Below, one piece after another: positions 1 through 5,462 of a DNA stretch of 5,462 nucleotides (positions are counted from its first letter, which is position 1; every line of letters starts with the position of its first letter). Below the pieces are notes generated by a model that did not search any database, was not told the origin of the DNA, and was given only the letters and a program-made list of their open reading frames with translations. A program made the position numbers and the translations under genes. Source of the DNA: an uncultured Bacilli bacterium (GTDB lineage: Bacteria; Bacillota_I; Bacilli_A; RF39; UBA660); NCBI GenBank assembly GCA_949440065.1, contig CASRZP010000080.1:1-5462 (forward strand). Direction: 5' to 3'.

Positions 1-1777
1 AGCTTTAACAATGGCTCTAACGATAGCGTCCAATAAAATGGCCAAGAAAAATGTTGTGGTGAGAAAATTAAATTCAGCAGAATCGTTAGGAAGTTGTACT
101 GTAATTGCTAGTGATAAAACAGGAACATTAACCGTGAACGAGCAAACGGCTAAGAAAATTGTGCTTCCTAGTGGAGAAGAGTTTAAAGTAACTGGTGCAG
201 GAATTAATCCTAAGGGGGAAGTTATAGGAGAAAATATTGACTTGGCTAAAGATCTTGCTACTTTAGGTGTGATTAATAATGAAGCGATGATTCATGGAAA
301 AAAGGTAATAGGTGACTCTATTGATGCTGCTTTTTTGATATTAGGAAAAAAGTTGAAAGTCGATACGAAGCCAATAAAAATTTTAGATAGAATTCATTAT
401 GAATCTGAAAATAAGTACTCGGCAGTGTTTTATGAATTGGATGGGAAAACGTATTGTACCGTTAAGGGTTCCCTAGAAGTAGTAAAATCATTTTGTAAGG
501 ATATTCACTTAGTAAATGATGCAATAAATTCTAATGTATTAGAAAAACAAAATACAACCTTAGCTAAGGATGGATATCGTGTGATTACTTTGGCCAGCGG
601 AAGAATTCGTAAGAAGACAAAGTATGATGAAGAAGATATTAAAGAATTAACTTTTATGGGAATGGTTGGTTTTATTGATCCGATTCGAGAAGATGTACTC
701 CATTCAATTATGGAATGTTATCAAGCGGGAATTAAGGTACTAATGATTACAGGAGATCATCCGTTAACAGCGTATTCTATTGCTAAGGAACTTCATATGG
801 TGAAAAGTCAAAATGAAGTGACAACAGGGGAGGAGTTAGAGAAGAGATATCATCAAGGCGTAAATACTTTTGATAATTTTATTCGAACAAAAAAAGTGTT
901 TGCAAGGGTTAGTCCTTTACAGAAGCTTTGGATCGTAGAGTCATTAAAACGTCAAGGAGAATACGTGGCAGTTACGGGAGATGGTGTAAATGATGCTTCG
1001 GCGTTAAAGGCTGCTAATATTGGTATTGCCATGGGTAGTGGAACAGATATTGCCAAAGATACCGCAGATATGATAATTTTAGATGATAGTTTTAAATCAA
1101 TTGTTATAGGAATTAAAGAAGGACGTGTAGCATACGCCAATATAAGAAAAATTATTTATTTCCTTATTTCTTGTGGTTGTGCTGAAATTTTATTCTTTTG
1201 TTTAGCTATCTTGATGAATATGCCAACACCATTAGTTGCCATTCAATTACTATGGTTGAATGTAGTTACTGATGGTATTCAAGATATTGCCCTATCTTTA
1301 GAAAAAGCGGAAGATGATATTTTATTAGAAAAACCAAGAGATCCTAAAGAATCTATTTTTAATCGAAGTTTGCTACAAGAAATTATATTTGCTGGTTTAG
1401 TGATTGGCATTTTTGTTTTTATCGTTTGGAAAATCTTACTTCATCACTTTCATATGGAAGTTGGTGTAGCTAGAGGTTATATCATGGCATTAATGGTATT
1501 TATTCAAAATATTCATGTCTTTAATTGCCGTAGTGAGAAAAAATCAGCATTTCGTGTGCCGTTATCTCATAATTATTTTATTGCCTTTGGTATAACAGGA
1601 ACGATTCTTTTACAAATTATTGTGATGGAATTACCTTTGTTATCTCATTTACTCCAAACCGATTCCATTCCTATTATCCATTTAATTGCCTTATTTGGTA
1701 TATCTTTTGCTATCTTATTTGCTGTAGAGTTATATAAACTAATAGGAAAACAAATAAGAAAATTAAAGAAAAATTAA
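1..1777 (+). CDS. P-type cation-transporting ATPase, 5'-truncated by window edge
   Basis: ATP-driven cation pump of the inner membrane, P2-like (the Ca2+-ATPase-related superfamily branch). The reading frame is open from base 2 and the family sequence before the first Met (base 11) is missing, so the start lies upstream. About 591 residues are visible; full-length members have roughly 850-900, so TM1-TM4 and the actuator domain are missing. Numbering from the Met at base 11: phosphorylation motif DKTGT at 35-39 (Asp35 is the phospho-acceptor), nucleotide-binding KGS near 152, TGD at 247-249, and hinge TGDGVND at 322-328. Six C-terminal membrane helices follow (about 379-402, 407-430, 455-478, 488-504, 525-548, 555-580), then a Lys-rich tail. 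TM6 has NVVTD (417-421), matching the cation-binding Asn/Thr/Asp of SERCA, and TM5 keeps a Glu (392). The SERCA Asn768 and Glu908 positions appear to be Gly389 and Ile501. The ion is therefore uncertain: Ca2+ is possible, but another cation is not excluded. It converges on the regulator gene, with no sign of shared regulation. Confidence 0.95.
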   Translation, partial: ALTMALTIASNKMAKKNVVVRKLNSAESLGSCTVIASDKTGTLTVNEQTAKKIVLPSGEEFKVTGAGINPKGEVIGENIDLAKDLATLGVINNEAMIHGKKVIGDSIDAAFLILGKKLKVDTKPIKILDRIHYESENKYSAVFYELDGKTYCTVKGSLEVVKSFCKDIHLVNDAINSNVLEKQNTTLAKDGYRVITLASGRIRKKTKYDEEDIKELTFMGMVGFIDPIREDVLHSIMECYQAGIKVLMITGDHPLTAYSIAKELHMVKSQNEVTTGEELEKRYHQGVNTFDNFIRTKKVFARVSPLQKLWIVESLKRQGEYVAVTGDGVNDASALKAANIGIAMGSGTDIAKDTADMIILDDSFKSIVIGIKEGRVAYANIRKIIYFLISCGCAEILFFCLAILMNMPTPLVAIQLLWLNVVTDGIQDIALSLEKAEDDILLEKPRDPKESIFNRSLLQEIIFAGLVIGIFVFIVWKILLHHFHMEVGVARGYIMALMVFIQNIHVFNCRSEKKSAFRVPLSHNYFIAFGITGTILLQIIVMELPLLSHLLQTDSIPIIHLIALFGISFAILFAVELYKLIGKQIRKLKKN

Positions 1778-1814
1778 ATTTTAGAAATTAGCTGTCATTA
1801 TTTTAAAAAAATTG

Positions 1815-1844
1815 AAAATGTTAGGAACTTTCTTAACATTTTTT
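1815..1844. terminator. Bidirectional rho-independent terminator between convergent genes
   Basis: A 12-bp inverted repeat (arms 1815-1826 and 1831-1842, with one G-U pair in the + strand RNA) encloses a 4-base loop. On the + strand the right arm runs into a run of six T (1839-1844), suited to ending the ATPase transcript 38 bases after its stop. On the - strand the stem is followed by TTTT, CAA and a further T7 stretch (1814 down to about 1805), suited to ending the regulator transcript, whose stop is at 1851. The stem is AT-rich, so strength is uncertain, but position and symmetry fit a shared terminator. Confidence 0.75.
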
Positions 1845-1850
1845 ACTTAT

Positions 1851-2477
1851 TTAATATAAAATAGTAATTTTTCTATCTTCTTTTTGGATAAAACCTTCTT
1901 CCACTAAATTTTTTAACTCCCGCATTAGGGCACTTCTATCAATGTTTAAATAATCCGCTAAATCAGTATAAGATAAGGAAATGGTAAATGTTCTTTTCAT
2001 TTTATGGTGTGACAAATGGTCAAAATAACTAAGAAGTTTTTCTCGAATACTTTTTTTGGTAAGAAATTCAATATGTTCATTTAGGGCAATAATTTTTTTT
2101 GCTAAAAGATGGACAAATTGTTCTACTAATAAATCATGAATACCACAGTTACGACTGCATTTTTTTTCCATGCAACTAGCATTTAAAAAATAGACTTCAC
2201 ATCGTTCTACAGCAATGACAATCAACTCGTTATTATGATGGATTTGATGGAAGATTTCACCAAAGATATCATGCTGATAAAAATGTTCAATGATTGTTTT
2301 TCCCCCTTCATAATCAAAGCGAATGAGTTCTGCCTTTCCTTCTTTAATCATCCCAATTTTATCGCGTTTTTCTATATAATTCATGATGACTTCACCTTTT
2401 TCAAAAACACGCATTTGCACTTGTTTACATTGGCTTGACAAAGTGAATAAATTTACATTTTCCTTTAAATTCAGCAT
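1851..2477 (-). CDS. Crp/Fnr-family transcriptional regulator
   Basis: Cytoplasmic DNA-binding regulator of 208 residues, slightly shorter than typical Crp/Fnr proteins (about 210-240). Residues about 10-105 form the cNMP-binding-like beta-roll (KGE at 27-29, FGEIF at 72-76). A dimerisation helix follows (about 114-140), with a winged helix-turn-helix at about 143-206. The segment SYTDLADYLNIDRSALMREL (169-188) is the recognition helix-turn-helix. The Arg-Ser/Thr phosphate-binding pair of cAMP-responsive CRP is not evident after FGE, so cAMP is probably not the ligand. Cysteines lie at 17, 93, 102, 107 and 111; the CSRNC pair just before the long helix resembles a CxxxC seen in clostridial Crp/Fnr relatives, and redox, haem or Fe-S sensing is possible but unproven. 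The ATG at 2475-2477 is chosen because a GAGGATGA ribosome-binding site sits about 9-10 bases upstream. The gene is divergent from nrdD and the palindrome at 2520-2537 lies between them, so control of nrdDG and of itself is the likely role (inference). Confidence 0.9.
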   Translation of the reverse strand: MLNLKENVNLFTLSSQCKQVQMRVFEKGEVIMNYIEKRDKIGMIKEGKAELIRFDYEGGKTIIEHFYQHDIFGEIFHQIHHNNELIVIAVERCEVYFLNASCMEKKCSRNCGIHDLLVEQFVHLLAKKIIALNEHIEFLTKKSIREKLLSYFDHLSHHKMKRTFTISLSYTDLADYLNIDRSALMRELKNLVEEGFIQKEDRKITILY

Positions 2478-2505
2478 AAAAAATCATCCTCATTTCTTAT
2501 TAAAA

Positions 2506-2534
2506 ATTATATTTTAATTTTGTGGCAATTGCAA
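2506..2534 (-). promoter_or_regulatory. Predicted promoter of the Crp/Fnr regulator gene
   Basis: Read on the - strand, a perfect TATAAT -10 lies at 2511-2506. TTGCAA lies at 2534-2529 (4 of 6 to the -35 consensus), exactly 17 bases away. The predicted start point is near 2500, about 23 bases before the ATG. The -35 is entirely inside the palindrome at 2520-2537, so a protein bound there should block this promoter. Called from sequence only. Confidence 0.65.
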
Positions 2535-2537
2535 CAA
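2520..2537. promoter_or_regulatory. Near-perfect 18-bp palindromic operator, probable Crp/Fnr-type site
   Basis: TTGTGGCAATTGCAACAA is an inverted repeat in which 8 of 9 base pairs are symmetric; only the fifth base of each half differs. The TTGT...ACAA ends and two-fold symmetry match the general form of Crp/Fnr-superfamily sites. Its centre (2528.5) is 41-42 bp upstream of the predicted nrdD start point (about 2570-2571), the usual class II activator position. It also covers the -35 of the divergent regulator gene. The regulator encoded next door is the obvious candidate ligand; binding is inferred. It does not resemble the NrdR box. Confidence 0.7.
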
Positions 2538-2564
2538 CTTTTTTTAAAGTTCGTTTGCTATAAT
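2536..2564 (+). promoter_or_regulatory. Predicted nrdDG-dut promoter with extended -10
   Basis: A consensus TATAAT at 2559-2564 is preceded by TGC at 2556-2558, giving an extended -10. At the -35 distance (around 2536-2541) the sequence is AACTTT, a poor match to TTGACA, and that region abuts the palindrome. A weak -35 with an activator-type site centred near -41.5 is the pattern of a promoter that needs a bound activator. The predicted start point at about 2570-2571 leaves a leader of roughly 27 bases before the nrdD ATG. Confidence 0.75.
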
Positions 2565-2584
2565 GAAAGTGTAAGAAGAAAGTT

Positions 2585-2590
2585 GGAGGT
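2585..2590 (+). promoter_or_regulatory. nrdD ribosome-binding site
   Basis: GGAGGT is placed 7 bases before the ATG at 2598. It fixes the nrdD start there rather than at the in-frame TTG at 2520. That TTG lies inside the operator and upstream of the predicted transcription start, so it could not be in this mRNA. Confidence 0.9.
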
Positions 2591-2597
2591 AGTAAAA

Positions 2598-4724
2598 ATG
2601 AAAGTCATTAAACGTGATGGGCGTGCGGTAGAATATAATAAAGATAAGATTGCAACAGCAATTGAGAAAGCAAATAGAGAAGTAGCAGTTAATGAGCACG
2701 CAAAGAAAAAAGATATTAATATCATTATTAAATATATTGAAGGATTGAATAAAAAACGTATGCTAGTTGAAGATATTCAAGATATCATTGAAATGAAATT
2801 GATGGAACTTGGAAAATTTGAATTAGCAAAACGTTACATTGTTTATCGTTATAATAGAGCTTTAGTTAGAAAACAAAACACTACAGATGAGTCTATCTTA
2901 GGGTTAATTAAAAATCAAAACAAAGAAGTAATGGAAGAAAATTCCAATAAAAATGCAATTATTGCATCAACACAAAGGGATTTAATTGCTGGGGAAGTAT
3001 CAAAAGATTTAACGAAGCGAATTTTACTGCCTGAGAAAATTACGAAAGCACATGATGAGGGCATACTTCACTTTCATGATGCAGATTATTTTTTACAACC
3101 TATTTTTAATTGCTGTTTAATTAACATTGGGGATATGCTAGATAATGGTACAGTGATGAATGGAAAGCTAATTGAAAGTCCTAAAAGTTTTCAAGTAGCG
3201 TGTACAGTTACTACCCAAATTATTGCAGCCGTTGCTAGTAGTCAATACGGTGGACAATCGGTTGATTTAAAACATTTAGGAAAATATTTACGTATTAGTT
3301 ATGAAAAATTTAAGAAAGAAATTGTGAAAGAATTTAAAGGGAAGTTAGATGAAAAAACGATTGAACAATTAGTACAAATTCGCCTAAAAAGTGAACTATC
3401 TTCAGGAGTGCAGACAATACAATATCAAATTAATACCTTAATGACGACCAATGGTCAATCGCCATTTGTCACTTTGTTTTTAAATTTAGAAGAAAATGAT
3501 CCTTATATTGAAGAAAATGCGATGATTATTGAAGAGATATTAAAACAACGTTATCAAGGAATCAAAAATGAAAAGGGGGTTTATGTCACTCCAGCGTTTC
3601 CTAAGTTAATCTATGTTCTTGATGAGCATAACTCACTACAGGGAGGAAAATATGACTATCTTACTAAGCTTGCTGTAAAATGTTCTAGTAAACGGTTGTA
3701 TCCAGATTATATTTCAGCTAAGAAAATGCGTGAAAATTATCAAGGAAATGTATTTAGTCCGATGGGATGTCGAAGCTTTTTATCCCCTTGGAAAGATGAA
3801 AATGGTAATTTTAAATTTGAAGGACGTTTTAATCAAGGCGTGGTGACGATTAACTTGCCACAGATTGCTATTTTAGCAGGTAAAGATGAAGAAAAATTCT
3901 ATCAGTTATTAGATGAACGTTTAGAATTATGTTATGAAGCTTTAATGTGTCGTCATTATGCTCTTCTTGGAACACATGCGAATGTTAGTCCAGTGCATTG
4001 GTGCTATGGTGCTATTGCTAGATTAAAACCAAGTGATGTAATTGATCCTTTATTAAAAGGAGGATATTCAACTCTTTCTTTAGGATACATTGGAATTTAT
4101 GAGACGACAAAATTAATGAAAGGGGTTAGTCATACAGAGAAAAAAGGTCATGATTTTGCGATTAATGTGATGAAAAAATTAAAAGAAGCAACAGAAAAGT
4201 GGAAAAAGGAAACGGGATTAGGTTTTGCTTTGTATGGTACCCCTGCAGAGTCATTATGTTATCGTTTTGCTACGATTGATAAAAATCGCTTTGGAGAAAT
4301 TAAAGATGTAACAGATAAAGGATATTATACCAATTCTTATCATGTTGATGTAAGAGAAAAAATAGATGCGTTTAAAAAGTTATCTTTTGAAAGTGAGTTT
4401 CAATCCTTATCTACGGGAGGAGCTATTTCCTATATTGAAATTCCTAATATGACTAATAATTTGAAAGCGTTAGAGAACGTAGTTAAGTTTATTTATGATA
4501 ATATTCAATATGCTGAGTTTAATACAAAATCTGATTATTGCCATGTATGTGGTTTTGATGGAGAGATTATCATTAACGATAAGTTAGAATGGGAATGTCC
4601 TAATTGTCATAACAAAGATAAAGCGAAGATGAATGTAACTAGACGTACTTGTGGATATTTAGGAGAAAACTTTTGGAACGTAGGGAAAACAAAAGAAATT
4701 AAAGCTCGTGTTACGCACTTATAG
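2598..4724 (+). CDS. nrdD: Anaerobic (class III) ribonucleoside-triphosphate reductase NrdD
   Basis: Cytoplasmic glycyl-radical enzyme that reduces ribonucleoside triphosphates to dNTPs without oxygen; formate is the usual reductant in this class. It has 708 residues, the normal length. Residues about 1-92 are an ATP cone (begins MKVIKRDGRAVEYNKDKI), the allosteric site that sets overall activity. The catalytic barrel follows: NCC at 171-173 and MGCRSF at 389-394 carry the likely active-site cysteines, with Cys391 in the place expected for the thiyl-radical Cys and Cys172 or 173 its partner. At the C-terminus, CxxC pairs at 648/651 and 667/670 form the zinc site, and RRTCGYLG (682-689) carries the glycyl radical, Gly686. 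All key residues are present, so the enzyme looks intact. The start at 2598 is set by the ribosome-binding site and by the family N-terminus. nrdG begins 10 bases after its stop. Expression is probably controlled by the extended -10 promoter and upstream palindrome. Confidence 0.98.
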   Translation: MKVIKRDGRAVEYNKDKIATAIEKANREVAVNEHAKKKDINIIIKYIEGLNKKRMLVEDIQDIIEMKLMELGKFELAKRYIVYRYNRALVRKQNTTDESILGLIKNQNKEVMEENSNKNAIIASTQRDLIAGEVSKDLTKRILLPEKITKAHDEGILHFHDADYFLQPIFNCCLINIGDMLDNGTVMNGKLIESPKSFQVACTVTTQIIAAVASSQYGGQSVDLKHLGKYLRISYEKFKKEIVKEFKGKLDEKTIEQLVQIRLKSELSSGVQTIQYQINTLMTTNGQSPFVTLFLNLEENDPYIEENAMIIEEILKQRYQGIKNEKGVYVTPAFPKLIYVLDEHNSLQGGKYDYLTKLAVKCSSKRLYPDYISAKKMRENYQGNVFSPMGCRSFLSPWKDENGNFKFEGRFNQGVVTINLPQIAILAGKDEEKFYQLLDERLELCYEALMCRHYALLGTHANVSPVHWCYGAIARLKPSDVIDPLLKGGYSTLSLGYIGIYETTKLMKGVSHTEKKGHDFAINVMKKLKEATEKWKKETGLGFALYGTPAESLCYRFATIDKNRFGEIKDVTDKGYYTNSYHVDVREKIDAFKKLSFESEFQSLSTGGAISYIEIPNMTNNLKALENVVKFIYDNIQYAEFNTKSDYCHVCGFDGEIIINDKLEWECPNCHNKDKAKMNVTRRTCGYLGENFWNVGKTKEIKARVTHL

Positions 4725-4728
4725 GAGG
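4723..4728 (+). promoter_or_regulatory. nrdG ribosome-binding site overlapping the nrdD stop codon
   Basis: AGGAGG shares its first two bases with the nrdD TAG (4722-4724), so ribosomes ending nrdD are already at the nrdG start. Two ATGs follow, at 4732 (3-base gap) and 4735 (6-base gap). The second has the better spacing. Confidence 0.88.
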
Positions 4729-4734
4729 TTAATG

Positions 4735-5268
4735 ATGAATTATGCAGATATCAAAAAATGTGATGTAGCAAATGGTGAGGGTGTTCGTGTTTCTTTGTTT
4801 GTCTCTGGATGTACCCATCAATGTAAGGGTTGCTTTAATAAAGAAGCATGGGACTTTCATTACGGAAAAAAATTTACGCAAGAGGTAGAAAATGAGATAC
4901 TATCGATGTTAGACTTTGATTATATTGATGGACTATCTTTACTTGGTGGCGAGCCTTTAGAAAAAGAAAATCAAGTGTGCCTTCTTCCTTTTTTAAAAAG
5001 GGTGAAAGAAAAATATAAGGATAAGACCATTTGGTGTTATTCGGGATATATATTAAATGATGATTTAACTATGGATAAGGTTCATATGAACGGAATAACA
5101 GATGAGTTGTTAGATTTGATTGATGTTTTGGTAGATGGTGAATTTGTTTTAGAAAAAAAGTCACTTACTCTTCGCTTTAGAGGTTCAACAAATCAAAGAA
5201 TTATTGACCTTAATGAAAGTAGAAAAAAGAAAAAAATTGTGTTGTGGGAGGAAAAGACAGTATGTTAG
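4735..5268 (+). CDS. nrdG: Anaerobic ribonucleoside-triphosphate reductase-activating protein NrdG
   Basis: Radical-SAM activase that uses a [4Fe-4S] cluster and S-adenosylmethionine to generate the glycyl radical on Gly686 of NrdD. It has 177 residues from the ATG at 4735, within the usual range. The cluster motif CxxxCxxC is Cys26, Cys30 and Cys33 (GCTHQCKGCFN). The GGEP SAM-binding motif is at 71-74. The C-terminal part, with VDGEF followed by RFRGSTNQRIID, is typical of NrdG. The ATG at 4732 would add one Met, and the frame stays open back to a GTG at 4708 inside nrdD; both are less likely given the AGGAGG position. The gene is translationally coupled to nrdD and overlaps dut by 7 bases, so the three are almost certainly one transcript. 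Confidence 0.97.
   Translation: MNYADIKKCDVANGEGVRVSLFVSGCTHQCKGCFNKEAWDFHYGKKFTQEVENEILSMLDFDYIDGLSLLGGEPLEKENQVCLLPFLKRVKEKYKDKTIWCYSGYILNDDLTMDKVHMNGITDELLDLIDVLVDGEFVLEKKSLTLRFRGSTNQRIIDLNESRKKKKIVLWEEKTVC
5247..5251 (+). promoter_or_regulatory. dut ribosome-binding site inside nrdG
   Basis: GGAGG lies 10 bases before the ATG at 5262, slightly long spacing. It favours this start over the in-frame ATGs at 5271 and 5277, which lack an equally strong site. Confidence 0.65.
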
Positions 5269-5462
5269 AGATGAGAATGAAAATAAAAAAAGTAAACGAA
5301 AAGGCTACAGTGCCTACCTATGGCTCATTAGATGCGGCAGGAGCTGATTTATATGCTTGCCTAGACAAAGAAAAAGTTACGATACAACCAGGGGAAGTGT
5401 ACTTTTGTAAAACGGGAATTGCTATAGAGATTACTAAAGGGTATGCTGGGCTGATTTATGCG
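5262..5462 (+). CDS. dut: dUTP diphosphatase (dUTPase), 3'-truncated by window edge
   Basis: Homotrimer-type dUTPase that hydrolyses dUTP to dUMP and pyrophosphate, keeping uracil out of DNA and supplying dUMP for thymidylate synthesis. The first 67 codons of an expected roughly 145-150 are visible, and the frame is open to the window end. Motif 1, AGADLYA, is at residues 26-32, followed by the family's PGE turn and the TGIAIEI strand (start of the core beta barrel). The sequence ends at GLIYA, just before the expected Arg-Ser motif 2. The start at 5262 overlaps the nrdG stop by 7 bases. An ATG at 5277 (protein beginning MKIKKVN) would match the usual dUTPase N-terminus and cannot be excluded. 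Its place behind nrdDG makes sense because a triphosphate reductase forms dUTP directly from UTP. Confidence 0.93.
   Translation, partial: MLEMRMKIKKVNEKATVPTYGSLDAAGADLYACLDKEKVTIQPGEVYFCKTGIAIEITKGYAGLIYA

Noticed and set aside
952..1140. 62-codon open frame on the - strand inside the P-type ATPase gene
   Set aside because: It lies antisense to the conserved TGDGVND hinge region, has no recognisable protein features or ribosome-binding site, and is explained as a shadow of the ATPase.
2235..2438. 67-codon open frame on the + strand inside the regulator gene
   Set aside because: It is antisense to the cNMP-like domain, rich in Phe/His as expected from reversed AT-rich codons, and has no promoter or family match.
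2421..2441. Second TTGT...ACAA element inside the regulator gene
   Set aside because: The ends are too far apart (13 bases between TTGT and ACAA, against 10 in the intergenic site) and the interior is not symmetric.
2520..2597. 26-residue N-terminal extension of NrdD from a TTG at 2520
   Set aside because: It would begin inside the operator and upstream of the predicted start point. The family N-terminus (MKVIKRDG) and the GGAGGT site both point to 2598.
2478..2597. NrdR box or riboswitch upstream of nrdD
   Set aside because: No match to the NrdR consensus form was seen, and the predicted leader of about 27 bases is too short for a riboswitch.
4708..4734. N-terminal extension of NrdG from a GTG at 4708
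   Set aside because: It lies within the end of nrdD and lacks a ribosome-binding site, while AGGAGG is well placed for the ATG at 4735.

Overview
The window is AT-rich, densely coded DNA. It suggests an anaerobic or facultatively anaerobic low-G+C Firmicute (Bacillota), perhaps a clostridial or Erysipelotrichia-like lineage. The support is A/T-rich codon choice, strong AGGAGG-type ribosome-binding sites, a clostridial-style Crp/Fnr regulator and an oxygen-sensitive class III ribonucleotide reductase. Trp is encoded by TGG throughout, and the four stops seen are TAA or TAG, so the standard bacterial code fits. The exact taxon is a guess.

Layout. Positions 1-1777 (+) hold the C-terminal two thirds of a P-type cation-transporting ATPase whose start lies outside the window. 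A hairpin at 1815-1842, with U-rich sequence on both strands, separates it from a convergent Crp/Fnr-family regulator gene at 1851-2477 (-). A 120-bp divergent intergenic region (2478-2597) carries back-to-back promoters and an 18-bp near-perfect palindrome. Next comes a tight (+) strand operon: nrdD (2598-4724, class III ribonucleotide reductase with ATP cone, zinc site and glycyl radical), nrdG (4735-5268, its radical-SAM activase) and the start of dut (5262 to the window end, dUTPase).

How the genes fit together. NrdG installs the glycyl radical on NrdD. NrdD then reduces ribonucleoside triphosphates to dNTPs under anoxia. Class III enzymes act on triphosphates, so UTP reduction yields dUTP directly. 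A co-transcribed dUTPase would remove it and supply dUMP for dTMP synthesis.

The most interesting signal is regulatory. The palindrome at 2520-2537 is centred about 41-42 bp upstream of the predicted nrdD start point, the classic class II activator position, and the nrdD promoter has an extended -10 but no good -35. The same palindrome covers the predicted -35 of the regulator gene on the other strand. The simplest model is that the cysteine-containing Crp/Fnr protein activates nrdDG-dut and represses itself. This is inference from geometry and has not been shown.
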